Assembly (NCBI GenBank): GCA_945948555.1
Contig: CAMFBM010000025.1
Location: 1-36,905 of the forward strand
Length of the DNA: 36,905 nt
Reading direction: 5' to 3'
Source: an uncultured Bacteroidales bacterium
Lineage (GTDB): Bacteria > Bacteroidota > Bacteroidia > Bacteroidales > UBA932
Of this stretch, positions 15,604 through 24,394 are shown piece after piece. A program made the position numbers and the translations under genes. Under the pieces are notes generated by a model. That model did no database searches and was not told the DNA's origin. It saw nothing but the letters and a program-made list of their open reading frames with translations. Each line of letters opens with the position of its first letter. Position 1 is the first letter of the stretch.

Positions 15604-15626
15604 GGTGAGGTCAAATTGATGTGACC
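15604..15626. repeat. RAYT-associated imperfect palindrome (downstream)
   Basis: GGTGAGGTCAA and TTGATGTGACC pair imperfectly (8 of 11). The core TCAAATTGATG matches the centre of the upstream palindrome at 14331-14367. No gene is seen between 15498 and 15812. Confidence 0.5.
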
Positions 15627-15812
15627 GAGCGAACTTTAAATTGCTAGAATGCTGATAAACAGATTGTTATAACCTGATAGGCTGCGCGGTGATTGTTATA
15701 GAATACTATTCAAATGTTTCGGGTTACCTGTTCACAAATTACCGGGCATCGGGTCATCTGGTTACATATTCCTAAAACGGAAGTTGCGCTTTTCTCTCCT
15801 CCGTCCGGCACC

Positions 15813-16196
15813 AGGAAGACCGACCCGTGGCTCTGGATCCCTACCCTGTATTTCGCCGAGGGCATACCCTATTTCATAGTGAATGTCATCTCGGTGATTA
15901 TGTTCAAGAATTTGGGGATGAACAATGCCGATGTGGCTCTCTATACAGGCCTCCTCTACCTTCCCTGGGTAATCAAGCCGCTCTGGTCGTCTTTTGTGGA
16001 CATCATCCGGACAAAACGCTGGTGGATTCTCCTGACCCAGACGGTTGCAGCACTTTCATTTGCCCTGGTGGCCCTGACCATCCCAGGGGAAATATCCTCC
16101 TCGGGTGCCTTCATTCCTGCCCTGGTGATTTGCTGACTGGCAACCTTCGCCGTTACTCTCGCCGCTATTCGCACCGGCTTTGTCCGGGACCGGTAA
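15813..16196 (+). pseudogene. AmpG-like permease paralogue with the middle deleted
   Basis: The first 107 codons (RKTDPWLWIPTLYFAEGIPY through FIPALVIC) closely follow residues 5 to about 113 of the intact permease at 11187-12482. An in-frame TGA (16134-16136) then meets LATFAVTLAAIRTGFVRDR, matching that permease's last 25 residues. About 300 residues are missing. The join lies where the two parts share short sequence similar to CTGGTGGTA/CTGATGGTA, so deletion by short-repeat recombination is likely. The remnant shows that this locus once held two AmpG-like genes, the second next to namZ. Confidence 0.9.
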
Positions 16197-16340
16197 ACAT
16201 TCTGTCAGCATCCCCCTATCTGATGACCGCGCACGCCCAGCCCGACATCAATCCGGCCTCGAAAATTTTATCCGTATCTGAAGCAGATTATTATTTCATA
16301 TTCGCAAAATAACCGGCGGAATATCATGGTATATTTTTTA

Positions 16341-16348
16341 TATCTTTG
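16341..16348 (+). promoter_or_regulatory. Possible -7 box of namZ
   Basis: TATCTTTG fits TAnnTTTG and lies 40 bp before the namZ start. No TTTG is found 19 nt upstream, so support is partial. Confidence 0.45.
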
Positions 16349-16388
16349 CGCCTGATTTAGGTTTGACAGCTGATGATACTCATTTGAT

Positions 16389-17675
16389 ATGAATTTGAGA
16401 ATATTGAATATATCCCTGGTTCTTCTGCTCCTTACGGGATGCGCTTCCTCAGCGCGCAAGAGACAGGCTGCCGCTGCCGTTGAAGCCGGCGTACGTCCCG
16501 GAATAGAGGTGCTTCGCGAGATGGGTTTTTCGCCGCTCAGGGGCAAAAGGGTCGGACTGGTGACCAATCCGAGCGGTGTTGACAGGGAACTTAACTCCAC
16601 TATCGACATCCTTTTCAATGCTCCCGGAGTCAATCTTGTTGCATTGTTCGGGCCTGAGCACGGTGTCAGGGGAGATGTCTATGCAGGGGGGAAAGTCACT
16701 GACAGCACTGATCCTGTCACGGGACTTCCGGTGTATTCCCTCTACGGACCGACCAGGAAACCTACTGCGGATATGCTGGAGGGGATTGACGTGATGGTCT
16801 ATGATATCCAAGATGTCGGTACGCGTTCCTACACCTTCATCAGCACCCTCGGACTGGTGATGTCAGCCTGTGCGGAAAAGGGAATCGAGGTGATGGTGCT
16901 TGACAGGCCCAATCCTCTGGGAGGCAACAAGATAGAAGGATGCTTCCCTGAAGTGGGCTTCTACTCGTTCGTGGGACAGTACCGTATTCCCTACATCTAT
17001 GGCCTGACTGTGGGGGAACTGGCAGGTCTTCTGAATTCGGAGGGACTCAACAGGGGCCAGAAGGGAGACGAGGAACCTGCGCGGTGCACCCTGACGGTGA
17101 TTCCGATGGATGGATGGCACAGGGATATGCTCTACAAGGACACCGGCCTGCCCTGGATTCTTCCTTCGCCGAACATACCTACTTCAGAGGCTGCCCTGTG
17201 CTATGCTGCATCCGGAATATGCGGGGAACTTTACAATTACCTGAACATCGGAATCGGCTACACCCTGCCTTTCGGGGTTTTCGGGGCGCCCTGGATTGAC
17301 GCGGAAAAACTCAAGGCGGAATTGGACAGTTACAATCTTCCCGGGGTGAGGTTCAGGACAATCCACTACAAGCCTTTCTCCGGGAGTTGCGCCGGGAAAC
17401 TCGTGCAGGGAGTTCAGTTTTTCTTCACTGACTACGAAAAGGCTCCGGTGACTCTTCTGCAATTCTATGTCCTACAAGCTGTTGCACGGCTTTATCCGGA
17501 CAAGGGGGCCTTTGAGACTGCCACGGGCATCGGGCTTTTCGACAAGGTCTGCGGGACGGACCGGATCAGGAAGGCATTCGGGAAGCGTTACCTTGTTGAG
17601 GACATCCTTCAGGACTGGAACGGGGATGTCGAGGCATTCCGCCAGTTGTCAGGAAAATACAGACTTTACAAATAA
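16389..17675 (+). CDS. namZ: NamZ-type exo-beta-N-acetylmuramidase (DUF1343, GH171), lipoprotein
   Basis: 428 residues. The signal peptide ends in LLLTGC, so a lipid anchor on Cys17-18 is expected. The mature part matches DUF1343: GKRVGLVTNPSGVDRELNST, LFGPEHGVRGDVYAG, DVMVYDIQDVGTRSYTF and VLDRPNPLGG. Proteins of this family release N-acetylmuramic acid from the non-reducing end of peptidoglycan fragments; the role here is inferred from that family. It sits with an AmpG-like permease remnant upstream and the GH29 gene 18 bp downstream, consistent with cell-wall salvage. Confidence 0.9.
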   Translation: MNLRILNISLVLLLLTGCASSARKRQAAAAVEAGVRPGIEVLREMGFSPLRGKRVGLVTNPSGVDRELNSTIDILFNAPGVNLVALFGPEHGVRGDVYAGGKVTDSTDPVTGLPVYSLYGPTRKPTADMLEGIDVMVYDIQDVGTRSYTFISTLGLVMSACAEKGIEVMVLDRPNPLGGNKIEGCFPEVGFYSFVGQYRIPYIYGLTVGELAGLLNSEGLNRGQKGDEEPARCTLTVIPMDGWHRDMLYKDTGLPWILPSPNIPTSEAALCYAASGICGELYNYLNIGIGYTLPFGVFGAPWIDAEKLKAELDSYNLPGVRFRTIHYKPFSGSCAGKLVQGVQFFFTDYEKAPVTLLQFYVLQAVARLYPDKGAFETATGIGLFDKVCGTDRIRKAFGKRYLVEDILQDWNGDVEAFRQLSGKYRLYK

Positions 17676-17693
17676 TCATTATTACGACCAGGT

Positions 17694-19004
17694 ATGAAAA
17701 TCAGGTTTCTTTCCGCCATTATGGCATTGATGGTTGCCACGCCTTTCTTCTCTGTGGCTCAGACTTACCGGCCGACTCCCGAGAATCTTGCCTCAAGGCA
17801 GGAATTTGCGGATGCCGGTTTTGGAATCTTCCTCCATTGGGGAATCTACAGTATGTTCGCCCAAGGGGAGTGGTATCTGAACAAGGGCCTGAAGCAGGAG
17901 GAATACTGCAAGGCTGCCGGAGGTTTCTATCCGGCGGGTTTCAACGCAGAGGAATGGGTCTCTGCCATCAAGGCTTCGGGAGCGAAGTACATCTGCTTCA
18001 CCACCCGTCATCACGATGGCTTTTCGATGTTCCACACGGCCCAGTCACCCTACAACATCGTGGATGCGACTCCTTTCGGGCGTGACGTTCTCAGGGAACT
18101 GGCCGACGAATGCCACAGGCAGGGCATAAGGCTTCATCTCTACTATTCCCACATCGACTGGGGCAGGGAGGATTATCCGGTGGGCCGCACCGGCCGCGAC
18201 ACAGGCAAGGACCACTCGAAGTCCGACTGGAAACATTACTATGCTTTTATGAACGCCCAGCTGACCGAACTGCTCACCAATTACGGACAGGTCGGAGCAA
18301 TCTGGTTCGACGGTCTCTGGGATCAGGACCAGAATCCTGATTTTGACTGGCAGCTTGAGGAGCAGTATCGTCTGATCCATTCTCTCCAGCCTTCCTGCCT
18401 GGTGGCGAACAACCACCACAGTGCTCCGTACGAGGGCGAGGATTTTCAGATTTTCGAGAGGGATCTTCCCGGGGAGAACAAGGCCGGGCTTTCCGGACAG
18501 GACATCAGCCGCCTGCCTCTGGAGACCTGCGAGACTATGAACGGAATGTGGGGCTACAAGGTAATTGACCAGAATTACAAGAGTGTGGATGAACTTGTCA
18601 GGCTGCTTGTCGGTGCCGCCGGGAAAGGTGCCAACCTACTGATGAATATCGGTCCACAGCCTGACGGAAGGCTTCCTCTGACTGCCCTTGACAGGCTTCA
18701 GGGAATAGGCCGGTGGCTCGCGAAGTACGGGGATTCCATCTACGGTACCACTGCCGGTGATGTCCCTGAGCAGAATTGGGGATGCACTACCAGAAAGGGT
18801 GACAGGCTCTTCGTGCACATCCTCGACCCTGAGGTAACCGAGGTCTTCATTCCTCTTGAGCCGAAGGTGAAAGTCAAATCTGCAGTCTGCCTGGCTGACG
18901 GCTCGAAAGTCGTTTCAGACCGGTGCCGCCAGGGCGTCCACATCAGCGCCCCGAAGGCTTGTGAAGGCGAACCTGACCGCGTGGTCGAACTCAAACTGCA
19001 ATGA
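17694..19004 (+). CDS. GH29 alpha-L-fucosidase
   Basis: 436 residues with a Sec signal peptide (about 1-22, ending SVAQ), so periplasmic or secreted. GH29 hallmarks are GIFLHWGIYSMFAQGEWY, CFTTRHHDGFSMF, LHLYYSHIDWGR and VGAIWFDGLWD, where Asp206 is at the family's nucleophile position. The length is close to the single-domain members and no extra binding module is visible. It should hydrolyse terminal alpha-L-fucose from host or dietary glycans; linkage preference is unknown. The stop overlaps the cutC start (ATGA). Being next to namZ instead of a polysaccharide-utilisation locus is mildly unusual. Confidence 0.92.
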   Translation: MKIRFLSAIMALMVATPFFSVAQTYRPTPENLASRQEFADAGFGIFLHWGIYSMFAQGEWYLNKGLKQEEYCKAAGGFYPAGFNAEEWVSAIKASGAKYICFTTRHHDGFSMFHTAQSPYNIVDATPFGRDVLRELADECHRQGIRLHLYYSHIDWGREDYPVGRTGRDTGKDHSKSDWKHYYAFMNAQLTELLTNYGQVGAIWFDGLWDQDQNPDFDWQLEEQYRLIHSLQPSCLVANNHHSAPYEGEDFQIFERDLPGENKAGLSGQDISRLPLETCETMNGMWGYKVIDQNYKSVDELVRLLVGAAGKGANLLMNIGPQPDGRLPLTALDRLQGIGRWLAKYGDSIYGTTAGDVPEQNWGCTTRKGDRLFVHILDPEVTEVFIPLEPKVKVKSAVCLADGSKVVSDRCRQGVHISAPKACEGEPDRVVELKLQ

Positions 19005-19741
19005 GGGCGACTCTGGAAGTCTGCGCAGGATCGCCCCAGAGCGTGAATGCTGCCTACGAGGGTGGAGCGGAGAGAATTGAGCTCTGCTCCGCCCTCGGTG
19101 AAGGCGGAGTCACTCCGTCAGCAGGACTGGTCGCTTACGCCAGAAAATTCGAGGGGCTGAAAGTGCATTGCCTGATCCGTCCCCGTGGGGGAGACTTCCT
19201 CTACACTGCCGCGGATGCCGCAGTGATGATTGAGGATGTCCGCCTGATGCGTTCTCTCGGAGCTGACGGTGTCGTAATCGGAGCCCTGCTGCCGGATGGA
19301 AGAATTGACACGGACCTGTGCCGCAGGCTTGTGGCGGAGGCAGGGGAGATGAATGTCACTTTCCACAGAGCATTCGATATGTGCCGTGACCCTTTCGAGG
19401 CTCTTGAAGAGGTCATCTCCCTCGGATGTTCCAGAATCCTCACCTCAGGCCTTGCCCCTTCAGCTCTCCAGGGAGCGGAAATGCTTTCATCCCTTGTGGA
19501 AAAGTCCGCCGGAAGAATCATCATTATGCCGGGGGGTGGAGTGAACAGGGACAATGCCCGTGAAATACTTCAGAGGACGGGGGCTGTGGAAATCCATGCC
19601 TCGGCCAGCAGTCTCCAGCCAAGCGGAATGACTTTCCGCCGCGGTGAAGTTAATATGGGAACTGCAGGAGCCGATGAATATTCCTCACGCATCACCGATG
19701 CGGAAAAGGTCCGGGGCATCATCAATGCGCTTCAGGCGTAA
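19001..19741 (+). CDS. cutC: CutC family protein
   Basis: 246 residues, full family length. Recognised by LEVCAGSPQSVNAAYEGGAERIEL-type opening (first half ...LEVCAGSPQS), HCLIRPRGGDFLY, DGVVIGALLPDGRID, VTFHRAFDMCRDP and IIIMPGGGVN, typical of the CutC TIM-barrel. The family was named for copper homeostasis in E. coli, but its biochemical role is unsettled. Cytoplasmic. It overlaps the fucosidase gene by 4 nt and closes the namZ-GH29-cutC run; yqeY converges on it. Confidence 0.93.
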   Translation: MRATLEVCAGSPQSVNAAYEGGAERIELCSALGEGGVTPSAGLVAYARKFEGLKVHCLIRPRGGDFLYTAADAAVMIEDVRLMRSLGADGVVIGALLPDGRIDTDLCRRLVAEAGEMNVTFHRAFDMCRDPFEALEEVISLGCSRILTSGLAPSALQGAEMLSSLVEKSAGRIIIMPGGGVNRDNAREILQRTGAVEIHASASSLQPSGMTFRRGEVNMGTAGADEYSSRITDAEKVRGIINALQA

Positions 19742-19755
19742 TGACGATGCCCCGG
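19711..19755. terminator. Possible shared terminator between cutC and yqeY
   Basis: CCGGGGCATC (19711-19720) and GATGCCCCGG (19746-19755) form a perfect 10-bp inverted repeat across the cutC stop. A second stem, CCGTCT TCTC AGACGG, follows at about 19770. T-runs are weak, so the terminator role is inferred from the convergent layout. Confidence 0.4.
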
Positions 19756-19777
19756 GAAACCGTTGGAATCCGTCTTC

Positions 19778-20230
19778 TCAGACGGTGAGCATTTTCTTGA
19801 CCAGTGTGGAAATCAGCCTGCCGTCGGCCTGGCCTGCAAGCCTCTTGGTAGCGACTCCCATCACCTTGCCCATGTCGGATGGCTTTGAGGCTCCGACCTC
19901 GGCGATGATGCCGGCGAGAATAGCCTCCACTTCAGCCTCATCCAACTGTTTGGGAAGATATACCTCCATTGCGGATGCCTCGGCAAGTTCATTGTCGGCA
20001 AGTTCCTGACGGTTCTGCTGAGAGTAGATTGCCGCGCTTTCCTTGCGCTGCTTCACCAATTTCTGTATAATCTTGACGATGTCGGCATCAGTGACCTCAC
20101 CGTTTCCGCCTTCTGCGGTCTTTGCTAGGAGGATCGCCGATTTTATTCCTCTGAGTGCGGCGAGTTTTGTGGCTTCGTGTGCCTTCATTGCCGACATAAT
20201 GTCGGCCTGAATTTGTTTCTCAAGTTCCAT
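19778..20230 (-). CDS. yqeY: YqeY/GatB-like domain protein
   Basis: 150 residues matching the YqeY family in full: IQADIMSAMKAHEATKLAAL, RGIKSAI, KLVKQRKESAAIYSQQNRQE, LADNELAEASAMEVYLPKQL and the C-terminal MGKVMGVATKRLAGQADGR. The domain is related to the C-terminal tRNA-binding domain of GatB, but the free-standing protein has no firm function. Cytoplasmic. It starts 14 nt after the manC stop and is last in the minus-strand run. Confidence 0.93.
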   Translation of the reverse strand: MELEKQIQADIMSAMKAHEATKLAALRGIKSAILLAKTAEGGNGEVTDADIVKIIQKLVKQRKESAAIYSQQNRQELADNELAEASAMEVYLPKQLDEAEVEAILAGIIAEVGASKPSDMGKVMGVATKRLAGQADGRLISTLVKKMLTV

Positions 20231-20244
20231 AATTTCCTTATTTT

Positions 20245-21339
20245 TTATTTATATTTTTCATATCCCGGCATCCCGAGCCCCGAGACGAAGTCCTTGAACT
20301 TCTTTTCATCTTTCGGGCAAATCAGAAGAACGTCCTCCGTGTCGATAACGATGAAGTCTTCCAGCCCGTTGATTGCCACCAGTTTACCTTTGTTCTGGGA
20401 GATGATCAGATTGTCCCTGTTCCCGGAAATCAGCGATTTGTCTGCCAGAATGGCATTCCCGTCCGGGTCTTTGCGCGGGAAAATCTCGTGGAGGGAATCC
20501 CAGGCCCCGATGTCAGCCCATCTGAATTTGGCAGGGTAGAGCCAGACATCTTCCGCCTTCTCCATCAGGGCATAGTCCAGGGACTTGTTGATGCAGTCAG
20601 TGTAGGCCCTCTCGATGAACTCTCCCTCCGCACGGCTTCCAATCGCCTTCTCCCAGCCTTTGAAAAGGTTTGTTATCTCGGGCAGGTACCTCTCCATATT
20701 CTCCCGGATTGCCTCCGCCTTCCAGACGAAGATTCCGGAATTCCAGAAGAATTCCCCGCTGTCCACGAACACTTTTGCCAGAGCCTTGTCCGGTTTCTCC
20801 GTGAAGGTCTTGACCTTGATTGCCCCGGTCCCGTTGCAGGCATTCTTCCCTCCGGTTACCTGGATGTAGCCGTAGTTGCTGTCTGGCCTTGTCGGACGCA
20901 CACCCACGGCGACAAGCACCTTGTTCAGCCTTGCGTAGTCAAGCGCACCTAGTATCGTCTCCCGGAATCCTTCCTCGTTCTCAATCACCTGGTCTGTAGG
21001 AGAGACCACTGTCACGGCATCAGGATTGCGTTTGAGCAGGGTATATGTCGCATATGCAATGCAGGGGGCGGTGTTTCTGCCGTAAGGCTCCATAAGCAGG
21101 TTCTCCTCCGGAAGCTCGGGGACCTCCTGAAGGATTCTATCCCGGTATCTCGCTGTCGTAACGACAATGATGTTCTCCGGAAGGATGAACTTCGCGAATC
21201 TCTCGTATGTGCTCCGGATGAAGGTTTTTCCTGTGCCGAGGATTTCAAGGAACTGCTTCGGGCTGTCTGTCCGGCTCAGAGGCCAGAAACGTGTCCCGGA
21301 ACCTCCCGCCATTATGATGCAGTATTGATTGCTGTTCAT
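20245..21339 (-). CDS. manC: Mannose-1-phosphate guanylyltransferase
   Basis: 364 residues from ATG 21339 (MNSNQYCIIMAGG); an upstream ATG at 21369 adds ten residues and is less likely. The nucleotidyltransferase signature GGSGTRFWPLSRTDSPKQFL, the sugar-binding FTEKPD, and the WADIGAWDSLHE block identify GDP-mannose pyrophosphorylase. It lacks the C-terminal isomerase domain of bifunctional ManC proteins, as is usual in Bacteroidota. It makes GDP-mannose, the precursor of GDP-fucose and mannosylated surface glycans. Cytoplasmic; same direction as yraN and yqeY. Confidence 0.93.
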   Translation of the reverse strand: MNSNQYCIIMAGGSGTRFWPLSRTDSPKQFLEILGTGKTFIRSTYERFAKFILPENIIVVTTARYRDRILQEVPELPEENLLMEPYGRNTAPCIAYATYTLLKRNPDAVTVVSPTDQVIENEEGFRETILGALDYARLNKVLVAVGVRPTRPDSNYGYIQVTGGKNACNGTGAIKVKTFTEKPDKALAKVFVDSGEFFWNSGIFVWKAEAIRENMERYLPEITNLFKGWEKAIGSRAEGEFIERAYTDCINKSLDYALMEKAEDVWLYPAKFRWADIGAWDSLHEIFPRKDPDGNAILADKSLISGNRDNLIISQNKGKLVAINGLEDFIVIDTEDVLLICPKDEKKFKDFVSGLGMPGYEKYK

Positions 21340-21390
21340 ATATAGTGTCTTATGTGTTTTTTTTCTCATTCCTCAACCCATTCCCGTCAG

Positions 21391-21777
21391 TCAGACGAAG
21401 GACGGGATGTAGGCATCCGGGTAGTATTCCGTGCAGGTTTTTTCTCCGTCAATCACCACCGACACGATGTCGAAATGACATTCCGCCCCGTCATAGCCTT
21501 TCTTTGCCGTCCAGCCTTGTGCCGCCTTTGCAATCCGTCTCTGTTTTGCAAGGTTCACGCACTCCTGCGGGTCTGCCTGCAGGGGTGGACGGCGGGTCTT
21601 CACTTCAACAAAATGTATTCCAATCCGGTCGAGAGTGATGATGTCTATCTCAAGGTGTCCAATCCTCCAGTTTCTCTCGATGACGGTGTGCCCATGTTTT
21701 ATAAGTAATTCACAGGCAATGTCTTCACCCTTTCTTCCCACCTTCGTGTTCTCGCTCCTTGCTCTCGCTTCTGCCAT
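21391..21777 (-). CDS. YraN/UPF0102 family protein
   Basis: 128 residues, standard size. GRKGEDIACELLIKHGHTVI then LEIDIITLDRIGIHFVEVKT is the UPF0102 core, an endonuclease-like fold with a D..ExK arrangement. Function unproven; the family is often discussed as a Holliday-junction-resolvase-like nuclease. It follows mutS2 across a 54-bp AT-rich spacer (21778-21831, many TATA steps) and precedes manC. Confidence 0.9.
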   Translation of the reverse strand: MAEARARSENTKVGRKGEDIACELLIKHGHTVIERNWRIGHLEIDIITLDRIGIHFVEVKTRRPPLQADPQECVNLAKQRRIAKAAQGWTAKKGYDGAECHFDIVSVVIDGEKTCTEYYPDAYIPSFV

Positions 21778-21831
21778 AGGTTTCAGATATAATATATATA
21801 TTATATAGTATATATACCTTATTTATATATA

Positions 21832-24393
21832 TCAGTCGAAGTCGACGATGGTGACACCCGTTCCTCCGTACTGGATGTGCTCGTCCCGAACGGACGCGAC
21901 CCCGGGAGTGGTCCTTAGGAACTTCTGTATCTCCTCCCGCAAGGCTCCCGTACCTTTCCCGTGGATAATCCTGACACTGCCTACATTCAGCATTATTGCG
22001 TCATCAATGTATCTCATCACTTTCTCGATTGCGTCATTCACCCTTTCACCGCGCACATCCAGCTCCACCGAGAAATCCAGTTTCCGTCTTGTGAGCGACT
22101 GGTCCACCCGGATTGCGGAGGTGTTGCGGGATGCTTCCCTGACACTTTCGTGGTACTCATTGGAGGTGATGCGCTCCACCTTGTCGTGAGACATCTTGCT
22201 GCTGATGTTCCCGATGTTGATTACCACTGCCTTAGGGGACAGTTTCACAACCTCTCCCACGAGCCCGTTGCTCTTGACCCTGACCTTTTCGCCGACCTGA
22301 AGAGGCGCGTTCCTGAATGCTTCAAGCCTTCTCTTCTCCTCCATTTCCTCAAGGGCCTCCTTTTCCTGCCTTTCGGCAGCCCTTTTGGCCTTGCGCTCGT
22401 CCTGCCGGGCCTTCCTCTGGTCGATTTGCCTGATTTTTCTCTCGATGTAGTCCTCCCTCTCCTGCTGCTCCCGTGCTTTCTTCGTGCTCAAAGCGGACAC
22501 AAACTCCTGGAGTTCCCTTCTTGCCTCATTCGTGCTCTCCTTCTCGGCATTGGCTTCCTTGATTGTCCTGATGGTGTTCTCCACCTGCCGGTTGGCATCC
22601 TTGACAATCTTCTCCGCTTCCTCCTTCGCCTTGTCCAGGATTTCCTTTTTCTTGCTCTTTATCTCGAGGAGTTCCTTCTGGTACTTGTCGGTGATGTTCT
22701 CAAGGGTTTTGTCAGTGTTCCTGATCCTTTCGAGTTTCTCATCCAGGGCCTTCCTGTTCCGCGCTATCCTGCGGAGATTTCTCTCGATGTCCACAAACTG
22801 CTCCCCGGCCCGGTTCTCAGCATCCTTCACGATCTCTTCCGGCAGGCCCATCTTCCGCGCCAGTTCGAATGCGAATGAATTGCCCGGCAGGCCGATCTCA
22901 AGTTTGAAAAGCGGTGCTATGTTCTTGACATCGAACATCATCGCCCCGTTGATTACCCCGGTTTGCCCTGAGGCGTACATCTTCAGGTTGGTGTAGTGCG
23001 TGGTGATGACCCCGTAGGTACCTCTTGTGTCGAATTCCTTGAGCAATGCCTCCGCAATCGCCCCTCCGGCCGCAGGCTCTGTGCCGGAACCGAACTCGTC
23101 TATGAGAATAAGGGTCCTGGAATCAGCCTTGCGGAGCATCTCCTTCATATCAGCCAGGAAGGAACTGTAGGTACTCAGGTCATTGTCAATTGACTGGTCA
23201 TCACCGATGCTGACCAGAATCCTGTCAAAGACAGGCAGCTCCGAAGACTCCGATGTAGGTATCAGCATTCCCCACTGAAACATGTACTGAAGCAGACCGA
23301 CGGTCTTGAGACACACTGACTTGCCTCCGGCATTCGGACCCGAGATCATCAGAATGTGCCTGTTCCTGTCCAGCGTGACCGTGAGCGGGACGATTTCCTT
23401 CTTCTCTTTCCTGAGTGCCTTTTCCAAAAGCGGGTGGCGTGCCTTCCTGAGTTTCAGTTCCCCGTTGTCGGAGATGACGGGCATTCCCGCAATGATGTCC
23501 AGGGCCACCTGAGCCTTCGCCATCAGAAAGTCAATCTCTCCGAGGAAGATTGCGGAATGCTCGATGTCAGGGAGATATGGCCGGATGAAATCGCTGAATG
23601 CCATGAGAATCCTGAGGATTTCCCTTCCCTCGGCGAATTTGAGCTCCTTGATGCGGTTGTCCAGCTCGACAATCTCCGCAGGCTCGATGAATGCCGTCTT
23701 TCCTGAAGCAGACTCGTCATAGATGAATCCCTGAACCTTCTTTTTGTTCGCCGCAGAGACGGGAATCAGCATTTTCCCGTCCCTCACCGAGACTGTCGCG
23801 TCACTGTCCACGAGACCCTCCTCCTGAGCCTTGCGCAGAATCGCCCCAATCCGTCTGGAAATGGTTCCCTCGGTGTCCCGCAGGGATTTCCTGATTTCGT
23901 AAAGTTCATCCGAGGCGGTGTCTTTGACATCTCCGAAGCGATCCAGAATGGAGTCTATCCTATGCTGTACCTGGGGAAAATTCAACACCGAAGATGACAT
24001 CTTCTTCAGGTTGGGATAGACTCCCTCCTTGATTTCGTTGAAAAACCCGACAACCCTTGAAAGGGTGTCAAGCATGGTCTTGAGTTTCCGAAGCGAGACC
24101 AGGTCTATGTTGTATGACGCACTTTCGAGAGGCTTGAGAAAGTCCATGCAGTCGATGAATCCTCCTGAAGGAAAACTCTCCTCGAACATCATTATCAGCC
24201 TCATTTCGTCAGTCAGCAGGAGTCTTTTCCTGATCTGAGCGGTATCTGAAGAAAATCTTTCCTCGGCCACCCTTCCGGTGGCATATTGTGTGGAGCACCT
24301 GTCGGAAATCATCTTCCTTATCCTGTCGAATCCGGTCTTTTGCTCCGTTCTTAATTCCCAAATCCTGTCTTCTGTCGTCCCTTTCTCTACCAT
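21832..24393 (-). CDS. mutS2: MutS2 ATPase/endonuclease
   Basis: 853 residues. Walker A GPNAGGKS lies at 352-359 and Walker B in LILIDEFGSGTEP. A long charged coiled coil spans about 525-690 (the MutS2-specific clamp), and the C-terminal Smr domain has LDVRGERV and IIHGKGTGALRE. There is no N-terminal mismatch-binding domain, which separates it from MutS1. MutS2 acts in recombination control and, in some bacteria, rescue of collided ribosomes. The start lies 1 nt after the cdaA stop, so the two are probably co-translated. Confidence 0.95.
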   Translation of the reverse strand: MVEKGTTEDRIWELRTEQKTGFDRIRKMISDRCSTQYATGRVAEERFSSDTAQIRKRLLLTDEMRLIMMFEESFPSGGFIDCMDFLKPLESASYNIDLVSLRKLKTMLDTLSRVVGFFNEIKEGVYPNLKKMSSSVLNFPQVQHRIDSILDRFGDVKDTASDELYEIRKSLRDTEGTISRRIGAILRKAQEEGLVDSDATVSVRDGKMLIPVSAANKKKVQGFIYDESASGKTAFIEPAEIVELDNRIKELKFAEGREILRILMAFSDFIRPYLPDIEHSAIFLGEIDFLMAKAQVALDIIAGMPVISDNGELKLRKARHPLLEKALRKEKKEIVPLTVTLDRNRHILMISGPNAGGKSVCLKTVGLLQYMFQWGMLIPTSESSELPVFDRILVSIGDDQSIDNDLSTYSSFLADMKEMLRKADSRTLILIDEFGSGTEPAAGGAIAEALLKEFDTRGTYGVITTHYTNLKMYASGQTGVINGAMMFDVKNIAPLFKLEIGLPGNSFAFELARKMGLPEEIVKDAENRAGEQFVDIERNLRRIARNRKALDEKLERIRNTDKTLENITDKYQKELLEIKSKKKEILDKAKEEAEKIVKDANRQVENTIRTIKEANAEKESTNEARRELQEFVSALSTKKAREQQEREDYIERKIRQIDQRKARQDERKAKRAAERQEKEALEEMEEKRRLEAFRNAPLQVGEKVRVKSNGLVGEVVKLSPKAVVINIGNISSKMSHDKVERITSNEYHESVREASRNTSAIRVDQSLTRRKLDFSVELDVRGERVNDAIEKVMRYIDDAIMLNVGSVRIIHGKGTGALREEIQKFLRTTPGVASVRDEHIQYGGTGVTIVDFD

Positions 24394-24394
24394 A

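Noticed and set aside
16124..16134. A third plus-strand copy of GGTGATTTGCT at the permease deletion seam
   Set aside because: It can be derived from the permease sequence itself (GTAATCGTCTGCTG at the homologous place), so a REP insertion is not needed.
21961..22878. 305-codon plus-strand ORF inside mutS2
   Set aside because: It is a shadow of the mutS2 coiled-coil region; leucine-rich composition follows from codon complementarity.
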